From positions 1 through 5,579 of the forward strand of contig URTP01000129.1 in assembly GCA_900550835.1 (NCBI GenBank): a stretch of 5,579 bases of DNA. The letters are read 5' to 3'. This DNA comes from an uncultured Collinsella sp. (GTDB lineage: Bacteria; Actinomycetota; Coriobacteriia; Coriobacteriales; Coriobacteriaceae). Positions 1 to 5,579 of this stretch are shown here, piece after piece (the stretch's first letter is position 1; every line of letters begins with the position of its first letter). A program made the translations under genes and the position numbers. Below the pieces are notes generated by a model. It had not been told where the DNA came from. It did not search any database and saw nothing but the letters and a program-made list of their open reading frames with translations.

Positions 1-471
1 GATGCGCTGCCCGCTGAGCGTGCCGATGCGCTGGCGCGCCTGTGGTGCCTGACGCCGGAGCAGCGCGAACGCTTCGACGTTGCCCTGGACCGTTGGCTCA
101 AGTCGGCTGTTCGTGCCGAGCTGCTCGCGTGGCCGTGTATCCGTGCCGAGGTGCCGTTCTTTTCGCTGGGCTGCGAGGACGAGGACATCGCTCGCTACGG
201 TGCATATGCCGAAGGCGCCATCGACGCTTTGGCGATGAACCCGGCCGATCCGTTGCGCGCGCTGGTCATCGACTACAAGACGGGCGGCACACCGGACGAG
301 ACGCCGGAACGGCTGCGGGAGAAGCACGCCCTGCAGGCGCGCGTCTACGCCGATGTTCTGCACAAGGCGGGCTTTGAGGTCGTGACCGTCAAGTTCGTCC
401 GCGTGGAGCAGGCGAATCCAGCCATCTTCGTCGAACCCGCCGAACCTCAAGTAGTCACCTACAATTTCTAG
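1..471 (+). CDS. addA: AddA-type helicase-nuclease, C-terminal nuclease domain (5' partial)
   Basis: The reading frame is open from base 1 and stops at TAG 469-471, leaving the last 156 residues. It carries a RecB/AddA-type PD-(D/E)XK nuclease core, numbered here from the window edge: E50 in RAEVPFF, D75 in GAIDAL, D91 and K93 in VIDYKTGG, then Q112 and Y116 in the ALQARVYADVL helix. This order (E-P-F strand, G-x-I-D, D-Y-K-T, Q-x-x-x-Y, then a final beta strand VVTVKFVRVEQ) matches the C-terminal end of AddA, the UvrD-like helicase-nuclease that works with AddB to resect double-strand breaks for RecA-dependent repair. All catalytic residues are present, so the domain looks active. There is no cysteine cluster of the kind that forms the AddB iron-sulfur site, which favours AddA over AddB. 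The helicase part lies outside the window, so another UvrD/RecB-family nuclease (for example a RecB-like or AdnAB-like subunit) remains possible. The nuclease call is firmer than the gene name. Confidence 0.8.
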   Translation, partial: DALPAERADALARLWCLTPEQRERFDVALDRWLKSAVRAELLAWPCIRAEVPFFSLGCEDEDIARYGAYAEGAIDALAMNPADPLRALVIDYKTGGTPDETPERLREKHALQARVYADVLHKAGFEVVTVKFVRVEQANPAIFVEPAEPQVVTYNF

Positions 472-473
472 CC

Positions 474-552
474 CTCAATAACTTGCGGTGGAATACGGAC
501 CGTTTTGGCCAAAAAAGCCGGCAAACAGTCCGTATTTCACCGCAACTCAATA
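474..552. repeat. Long palindrome with flanking 7-base direct repeats (MITE/REP-like)
   Basis: TTGCGGTGGAATACGGAC (483-500) faces GTCCGTATTTCACCGCAA (528-545). All 18 positions pair if one G:T (G:U in RNA) pair is allowed. Pairing continues inward after one mismatch (501/527): GTTT 502-505 with AAAC 523-526, a two-base bulge, then GCC 508-510 with GGC 520-522, leaving a 9-base loop (511-519). The 63-base unit is therefore almost entirely one hairpin. CTCAATA occurs at 474-480 and again at 546-552; the right copy abuts the palindrome and the left copy is two bases from it, as a target-site duplication would be. It starts three bases after the stop of the upstream gene. No T-run follows the stem on either strand, so it is not a classical intrinsic terminator, though it could stabilise the 3' end of the upstream mRNA or hinder read-through. 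The pairing is seen directly; mobility is inferred. Confidence 0.75.
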
Positions 553-600
553 GGAGCCGTGTGGGTTTGGCTAGGTTCGGGTGCTGTCCGCGCCGTGGGG

Positions 601-606
601 TAAAAT
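601..606 (+). promoter_or_regulatory. Probable -10 box of the dnaE promoter
   Basis: TAAAAT lies 39 bases before the dnaE start, in a GC-rich stretch, and fits the housekeeping-sigma -10 pattern TAnnnT. No good TTGACA-like -35 element stands 16-18 bases upstream; the nearest weak candidate is TTCGGG at 576-581, with a 19-base spacer. A start site near 612 would give a leader of roughly 35 bases. The call rests on a single hexamer and its position. Confidence 0.4.
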
Positions 607-633
607 CGTTCAGTCAGAACACGAACCCGCATC

Positions 634-637
634 GGAG
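634..637 (+). promoter_or_regulatory. Ribosome binding site of dnaE
   Basis: GGAG with an 8-base spacer to ATG 646-648. It supports this start, which also places the PHP motif HLHNHT at residues 5-10, where DnaE proteins of this type begin. Confidence 0.65.
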
Positions 638-645
638 CTCATCAC

Positions 646-3600
646 ATGGCATTCGTCCATCTGCACAACCACACTGTTTTCTCGATGCTCGACGGCGCAA
701 CCCGTATCCAGGATATGGTCAACCGTGCCGTTGAGCTGGGCATGCCCGCCGTGGCCATTACCGACCACGGTTACATGTATGGCGTACCCGACCTGGCGCT
801 GGCCTGCGACGCCGTCAACCACAATACGCCCGAGTACAAAACCTGGAGCCACGACAAGGCCTTCCTGGAAAAGGACCGCCGCGACGAGCTGGTGGAGCCC
901 GATCCCGAGGCAAACCCGCGCGAGCATGCCCAGTATGTGAAGGACATGGCCATGTGGGACGAGAAAGGCAACATCGACGAGCTCAAGCCGCCTCTGGTCA
1001 TCAAGCCCATCTTTGGCTGCGAGGTCTACTTTACGCCGGACGAGACCCTTGCCCGCGACCACAAGCCCGAGCTCTACCACATGATCCTTCTGGCTAAGGA
1101 CCAGGAGGGCTACGTCAACCTGATGCAGACGGTCTCCGAGGCCGCCGTGCAGGGCTTTTACTACAAGCCGCGCGTGACGCTCGACAACCTGCGCCGCCAC
1201 GCCAAGGGCATGATCTGCACCAGTGCCTGCATCGCGGGCATCATCCCCAAATACATCGACCACGGCGACATGGAAGGCGCCATCAAGTGGGCCGAGACCT
1301 TCCGCGACACCTTCGACCCCGGCGACTTCTACATCGAGATCCAGGAACACGGCATCACCACCGACAACGGCCTGACCGATGAGCAGATGGACCGCACGCT
1401 CATCGACATTGCCAAGCAGGTGGGCGTCAAGGTCATCGCCACCAACGACTTCCATTACCTGCGCCGCGAGGACGCGCCCGTGCAGGACGTCATCATGTGC
1501 ATCGGTATGAACGCCAAGGTCGACGACCCCAACCGCATGCGCATGACCGGCTCGGAGTTTTACATGAAGACCGAGGAGGAGATGCGGGCGATGTTCCCGT
1601 ATTGCCCCGAGGCCTGCGACAACACGCTCGAGATCGCCGACAAGTGCTACGTCGAGCTGGACTCGGACTCCATCATCCTGCCGCGCTTCCCGCTGCTCGA
1701 TCCCGGCGAGACGCACGAGAGCCAGTTCCGCCGCGAGTGCGAGAAGGGCCTGCGCCAGCACTATGGTGACGACTGGGCCACGCGCGAGATCGGCGGCGTC
1801 AACATCAAAGAGCGCTTTGAGTACGAATACAAGGTCATTTGCGACAAGGGCTTTGCCGCCTACTTTTTGATCGTTGCCGAGTACGTGCAATGGGCCAAGG
1901 ACAACGGCATCGGTGTCGGCCCCGGCCGTGGTTCGGCCGCCGGCGCTATCGTCGCCTACGCCATGAACATCACCGCGTTCGACCCGCTCGAGAACGGTCT
2001 GATGTTCGAGAGGTTCCTGTCCCCGCAGCGTACCGAGATGCCCGATATCGATATGGACTTCGACGATGAGCGGCGCCTCGAGGTCGTGGAGCACGTTCGC
2101 CAGCTCTACGGTCCCGAGAAGGTCACCCACGTCATCACCTACTCGACCATTAAGGCCAAGCAGGCCATCAACGATGCCGCGCGCGTCCTGGACTACCCGG
2201 TCTATATGGGCCAGCGCCTGTCCAAGATGGTCTCGAGCGACCCCAAGGTCAAGCTCAAGCAGGTGCTCGAAAAGCAACCCGGCAAAGAGGATCTGTTTAA
2301 TCCCGATTTTGCCGAGGCATATAAAAAGGACGACGACGCCCGCCGCATCATCGACACGGCGCTCTCGATCGAGGGCCTCACCCGTGGCGAGGGCGTGCAC
2401 GCGTGCGCCGTTCTGATCTGCCGCGACCCCGTCAACGAGCACGTGCCCACCAAGCTCGATACCAAGGGCGGCGTCGAGATTACCCAGTACGAGGGCCATA
2501 CCGTCGCCGACATGGGCCTGCTCAAGATGGACTTCCTGGGCCTGCGTACGCTGACGGTTATCTCCAAGGCCAAGGCAAACATCAAAAAGAACTTTGGCAT
2601 CGACATCAAAGAGGAAGAGATTCCCTTTGACGATCCCGAGATCTTTAAGCTCATGGGCTCCGGCCACACCGCCGGCGTCTTCCAGGTCGAGTCCGCCGGC
2701 ATGACGGCCACGATCAAAAACATGAAGCCCACCGAGTACAAGCACGTCGTGGCATTGATCGCTCTGTACCGCCCGGGCCCGCTGGGCGCCGGCATGGTCT
2801 CGTCCTACATCAACCGTATGAACGGCAAGGAGCCGGCCGTCTCCTACGACGATCGCCTGGACGACATCCTGGGCGAAACCTACGGCACCATGGTCTACCA
2901 GGAGCAGGTTATGCTCATCTCCGTCGAGATGTGCGGCTTCTCCAAGGGCGAATCGGACTCGCGTATCCGTAAGCCCGTGGCTAAGAAGAAGATCAAGCTG
3001 CTCACGTCGACGGTGCTCCACTGGGAGGATGGCTCGGACGAGACCACCTACGACCACTGGATGAACGGCGCTATCAAGAACAACTACACGCGCGAGGTCG
3101 CCCAGAAGATTTGGGACGATGTTCTCGAGTTCGCATCCTACGCCTTCAACAAGTCGCACTCCGCCGGCTACGCCATTCTGGTTATGCAGACGGCGTGGCT
3201 CAAGGCGCACTATCCGCACGAGTACATGGCGGCCGTTCTGACCTCCTATACGGGCAAGACCGACAAGATCGTGCACTACGTCTCGGCGTGCCGTCACGAC
3301 GGCATCCCCGTGCTTTCGCCAGATGTCAACGAGTCCGGTACCGAGTTCACGGCTACTAAGGAGGGCGTGCGCTTTGGTCTGGCCGGCATCCGCGGCGTGG
3401 GCACCGGCGTGGCGCAGGCGATTATCGCCGAGCGCGAGGCGGGTGGTCCGTTTAAGACGCTGCACGACTTTGTCGAGCGCGTGGACTCGAGCCAGGCCAA
3501 CCGTCGCGTGATCGAATCGTTGATCAAGGCAGGCGCCTTTGACTCCACGGGGTATCCGCGTCGCCAGATGATGCACTTTGTGGACAAGAACAACCCCGAG

Positions 3601-4449
3601 AACATCATCGACGCCGCGGTGAAGCACCAGAAGGATCGCGCGAGCGGCCAGACGTCGTTCTTCGATATGTTTGGCGACGTTGAGGGCTCGGGCTTTGAGG
3701 TGAGCGTGCCCGATCCGGATGGCCAGGAATGGGACCGCCACCTCAAGTTGAGTCAGGAGAAGGAGGTTCTGGGCATCTATGTCTCGGACCACCCGCTGCG
3801 CCCGTTTGAGTATGCACTAGCCAAGGCGCGTGACTTCTCGTTCTCGCAGATCGACACCGGCTACGAAGTTCAGAATCCTACGGGCGGCACCATCAACCAG
3901 GAGATTCCCGAGGGCAAAGCGCTGTGGTGGGCCGGCATGGTCTCGAGCGTGTCCAAGCGCGTGACCAAAAACGGCGACCCCATGGGCATCGTGCAGCTCG
4001 AGGACATGGAAGGCGAGGCTACGGTCGTGGTGTTCCCCAAGACCTACAAGGAGGCCGAGGGGTACCTGTACGGCGAGGTCGATCCCGAGACGGGCGCGCA
4101 GCTGTCCGATGCGTTTGTGCGCATTAAGGGCAAGCTCGAGCGCTCGGACCGCGGCGACCAGATTATCGCGCAGGAGATTGTGCCGCTGGAGCTCAACGAG
4201 GAGAACAACAAGCCCAAGGTCTTTGAGGTCATGGTGCCCAACAGCCGCTTTAGCCAGGGCAATATGGCACGCTTGGCCACGGTGCTCACCACCAACCCGG
4301 GCGGCGATCGCGTGGAGATCTTTATCGAGCAGGTGGACGGGCGCGTGCTGCGCGCCGAGGTGCCTGCCAAGGTCAACGCGCGCTCGATTCCGCTGCTGGC
4401 CGAGGCCAAGGCCATCGTTGGTAACCAAGGCAGAGTGACGGTGATCTAA
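646..4449 (+). CDS. dnaE: DNA polymerase III subunit alpha (replicative polymerase)
   Basis: Complete gene of 1267 codons, TAA at 4447-4449. It encodes the catalytic subunit of the chromosomal replicase (EC 2.7.7.7). The PHP domain (about residues 1-336) has all nine expected metal ligands: H7, H9, D16, H41, E126, H145, C195, D268, H270. This suggests an active PHP proofreading exonuclease, as known for mycobacterial DnaE1. The palm has GVGPGRGS (423-430) and the three catalytic aspartates D467, D469 (PDIDMDF) and D629 (MDFLGLRTL). The fingers include ALYRPGP (706-712), YQEQVM (751-756) and FNKSHSAGYA (from 834). Helix-hairpin-helix motifs follow near 916-975, then QTSFF (1002-1006), a likely beta-clamp-binding motif, an OB fold (about 1092-1188) and the short C-terminal domain. 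It is longer than the usual 1150-1190 residues, mainly through a roughly 60-residue insertion in PHP (56-117) and about 12 extra residues after K782. The fingers read RKPVAKKK where most relatives have RRAMGKKK. It is not PolC, since no DEDD exonuclease is inserted. Only one TTA/CTA/TCA codon occurs (CTA at 3817). Confidence 0.98.
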   Translation: MAFVHLHNHTVFSMLDGATRIQDMVNRAVELGMPAVAITDHGYMYGVPDLALACDAVNHNTPEYKTWSHDKAFLEKDRRDELVEPDPEANPREHAQYVKDMAMWDEKGNIDELKPPLVIKPIFGCEVYFTPDETLARDHKPELYHMILLAKDQEGYVNLMQTVSEAAVQGFYYKPRVTLDNLRRHAKGMICTSACIAGIIPKYIDHGDMEGAIKWAETFRDTFDPGDFYIEIQEHGITTDNGLTDEQMDRTLIDIAKQVGVKVIATNDFHYLRREDAPVQDVIMCIGMNAKVDDPNRMRMTGSEFYMKTEEEMRAMFPYCPEACDNTLEIADKCYVELDSDSIILPRFPLLDPGETHESQFRRECEKGLRQHYGDDWATREIGGVNIKERFEYEYKVICDKGFAAYFLIVAEYVQWAKDNGIGVGPGRGSAAGAIVAYAMNITAFDPLENGLMFERFLSPQRTEMPDIDMDFDDERRLEVVEHVRQLYGPEKVTHVITYSTIKAKQAINDAARVLDYPVYMGQRLSKMVSSDPKVKLKQVLEKQPGKEDLFNPDFAEAYKKDDDARRIIDTALSIEGLTRGEGVHACAVLICRDPVNEHVPTKLDTKGGVEITQYEGHTVADMGLLKMDFLGLRTLTVISKAKANIKKNFGIDIKEEEIPFDDPEIFKLMGSGHTAGVFQVESAGMTATIKNMKPTEYKHVVALIALYRPGPLGAGMVSSYINRMNGKEPAVSYDDRLDDILGETYGTMVYQEQVMLISVEMCGFSKGESDSRIRKPVAKKKIKLLTSTVLHWEDGSDETTYDHWMNGAIKNNYTREVAQKIWDDVLEFASYAFNKSHSAGYAILVMQTAWLKAHYPHEYMAAVLTSYTGKTDKIVHYVSACRHDGIPVLSPDVNESGTEFTATKEGVRFGLAGIRGVGTGVAQAIIAEREAGGPFKTLHDFVERVDSSQANRRVIESLIKAGAFDSTGYPRRQMMHFVDKNNPENIIDAAVKHQKDRASGQTSFFDMFGDVEGSGFEVSVPDPDGQEWDRHLKLSQEKEVLGIYVSDHPLRPFEYALAKARDFSFSQIDTGYEVQNPTGGTINQEIPEGKALWWAGMVSSVSKRVTKNGDPMGIVQLEDMEGEATVVVFPKTYKEAEGYLYGEVDPETGAQLSDAFVRIKGKLERSDRGDQIIAQEIVPLELNEENNKPKVFEVMVPNSRFSQGNMARLATVLTTNPGGDRVEIFIEQVDGRVLRAEVPAKVNARSIPLLAEAKAIVGNQGRVTVI

Positions 4450-4477
4450 GGGCGACCTTGCTGGTCCGCGCGAGATT

Positions 4478-4483
4478 GGAGGA
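4478..4483 (+). promoter_or_regulatory. Ribosome binding site of the SNF2 gene
   Basis: GGAGGA is a near-consensus Shine-Dalgarno sequence four bases before ATG 4488. The in-frame GTG at 4485 is only one base from it and is too close to be the start, so the site settles the choice of ATG. The 38-base gap after dnaE shows no clear promoter, and its only hairpin (GACC 4454-4457 with GGTC 4463-4466) is small and lacks a T-run, so co-transcription with dnaE is likely. Confidence 0.75.
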
Positions 4484-4487
4484 AGTG

Positions 4488-5579
4488 ATGGCGCAGGGGA
4501 CGTTTGTGCAGGCGCTCCGGAAAGAGGCGGCGCTGAGCGGTACCTTTATGAAGGGCCGCTCGCTCATGCTCAACGGCGCCGTGCTGTCGATTGAGGACAG
4601 CGGCTCGCGCTTCTCCAAAAACGTGACGGTTGAGGGTTCGGTGCGCGGCTCGCGCGGCGACCTGTACAAGACGCACGTGGCGCTCGACGTGGACGAGCAC
4701 GAGGTGATCGACTACGACTGCGACTGCCCCGCTGCCTATCGTTACCCCGGTATGTGCAAGCACGCTATTGCCACGGCGCTCGCGTATCTGGACGCGAGCG
4801 GCACCGAGCCCGTCGAGGGGCTGCGCACACCGGTTCGCACGTTTACGGCGCAGCCGAAACAGCCCGCGCGCACCGCGCCCAAAGCGCCGGCCGTCAACCC
4901 CAACTTTCCCTTCCCGGCGCCCGTCCCCACGAGCCCGAGCCTTATGGCGGCGCTCTCCGATCTTTCGGATGCGCGCATGGACGAGCTGGCGAGCATGCGC
5001 CGCAAGCTTGCCGGTGCTGTTGATCCCGATGCCCCCAAGGCAGTGTTGGAGCCCTCGTTGGTGCCGTACTACAATCCGCTGTTCGCCGACCGCTTTAGCT
5101 GGGCGCTCGAGTTCCGCATTCGCTGCGGTTCGGTGTCCTACGTGGTCAAGGATATCGACGGCATGGCCGACGCCTATGTCCGAGGCGGCACCTTCTCGTA
5201 CGGCAAGAAGCTCACGTTTGTCCATACGCCCGAAGCCTTCGAAGGCGTTTCGACAAAGCTGCTCAACCTTGTTGTGACGACAGTTGCCTATCTCGATGAC
5301 ATCACAAGCTCGCGTTCGGCGTCGTACGACTTTGCCCGCAACGGTTTTGTCGCCGAGCGTCAGTTGCCGTTGTCCGAGCATAGCATCGTATATGTGCTGG
5401 ACCTGCTGCGCGGCCAGACCGTCTCCTTTGAGCCCGCCTGGTCGCGGGGGACGACGACGCATCGCACCTATGACGTGGCGGTTGAGATGCCTCCGGAAGG
5501 GGAGGACGAGGTGCTGTCTAAGCGCCCGCCGCTCCTTGCCGCCAAGATCGCGCCGGCGGCTGGCGGCAGCTACGATCTG
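4488..5579 (+). CDS. SWIM zinc finger SNF2-type helicase, N-terminal part (3' partial)
   Basis: The frame from ATG 4488 stays open for 364 codons to the window end. Residues 78-92 form a SWIM zinc-binding motif: C78-D-C80-P, nine residues between C80 and C90, then C90-K-H92 (CxCx9CxH), preceded by a beta-rich stretch (VTVEGSVRGS..YKTHVALD) typical of SWIM domains. Residues 107-151 are a Pro/Ala-rich linker. From about residue 203 (FSWALEFRI, then VSYVVKDIDGMADAYVRGG and FSYGKKLTFVHTPEAF) it resembles the bacterial SNF2-helicase-associated region. This arrangement is known from bacterial HepA/RapA-like SNF2 proteins of about 1000-1100 residues, with the two RecA-like ATPase lobes in the C-terminal half, not visible here. 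Such proteins are ATP-driven DNA translocases thought to remodel nucleoprotein complexes; the SWIM domain likely binds DNA or protein. The exact role is unknown. Lack of the motor in the window keeps the SNF2 call below certainty; the SWIM motif itself is clear. No TTA, CTA or TCA codons occur up to 5462, matching dnaE codon use. Confidence 0.85.
   Translation, partial: MAQGTFVQALRKEAALSGTFMKGRSLMLNGAVLSIEDSGSRFSKNVTVEGSVRGSRGDLYKTHVALDVDEHEVIDYDCDCPAAYRYPGMCKHAIATALAYLDASGTEPVEGLRTPVRTFTAQPKQPARTAPKAPAVNPNFPFPAPVPTSPSLMAALSDLSDARMDELASMRRKLAGAVDPDAPKAVLEPSLVPYYNPLFADRFSWALEFRIRCGSVSYVVKDIDGMADAYVRGGTFSYGKKLTFVHTPEAFEGVSTKLLNLVVTTVAYLDDITSSRSASYDFARNGFVAERQLPLSEHSIVYVLDLLRGQTVSFEPAWSRGTTTHRTYDVAVEMPPEGEDEVLSKRPPLLAAKIAPAAGGSYDL

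Noticed and set aside
42..377. 111-codon plus-strand frame overlapping the nuclease gene
   Set aside because: Its product is arginine-rich out-of-frame translation; the frame ending at 471 carries the nuclease motifs.
483..545. Palindrome read as an intrinsic terminator of the upstream gene
   Set aside because: The stem is strong but is followed by CTCAATAGG on the plus strand and GTTATTGAG on the minus strand, with no run of T.
610..3792. A 1060-codon open frame on the minus strand opposite dnaE
   Set aside because: It is in exact codon register with dnaE and exists because dnaE avoids TTA, CTA and TCA. Its translation is rich in V, L, D, G, H and A with no recognisable domain, while the plus-strand frame has every DnaE motif.
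4485..4487. In-frame GTG as the start of the SNF2 gene
   Set aside because: It is only one base from the Shine-Dalgarno hexamer; the following ATG has workable spacing.
5235..5246. 12-base perfect palindrome GCCTTCGAAGGC
   Set aside because: It lies inside the SNF2 coding region, encodes part of a conserved-looking stretch (EAFEG), and a 12-base palindrome in GC-rich coding DNA needs no special explanation.
4446..5462. A 338-codon open frame on the minus strand opposite the SNF2 gene
   Set aside because: It is in register with the real gene and has the same cause; the product is arginine/histidine/alanine-rich without family resemblance.

Overview
The window holds three genes, all on the + strand, two of them cut by the window edges. 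Base composition is GC-rich with a strong preference for G or C at third codon positions. The DNA polymerase III alpha subunit has the HLHNHT form of the PHP domain seen in actinobacterial DnaE1 but carries lineage-type insertions. Together with the downstream SWIM/SNF2 gene, this suggests a member of the Actinomycetota, most likely a gut Coriobacteriia such as Collinsella. That placement is inferred from style and remembered family features, not from a search.

Layout: bases 1-471 are the last 156 codons of a helicase-nuclease, covering its PD-(D/E)XK (RecB-type) nuclease domain, most like AddA. Bases 472-645 are a 174-base intergenic gap. The gap holds a near-perfect long palindrome (483-545) flanked by 7-base direct repeats (CTCAATA), then a probable -10 box (TAAAAT, 601-606) and a Shine-Dalgarno site. 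Bases 646-4449 encode a complete replicative DNA polymerase III alpha subunit (DnaE, 1267 aa). After a 38-base spacer with a strong ribosome binding site, 4488 to the window end is the N-terminal 364 codons of a SWIM-zinc-finger SNF2-type helicase; its ATPase motor lies outside the window.

All three genes act on DNA: end resection in recombination, replication, and a DNA- or nucleoprotein-remodelling ATPase. dnaE probably starts from its own promoter after the palindrome, and the SNF2 gene probably follows it on the same transcript.

I saw no CRISPR array, tRNA, rRNA, phage gene or toxin-antitoxin pair. The points most worth a second look are the palindrome with its target-duplication-like flanks, a roughly 60-residue insertion inside an otherwise intact DnaE PHP exonuclease domain, and an unusual fingers motif (RKPVAKKK) followed by about 12 extra residues in DnaE.
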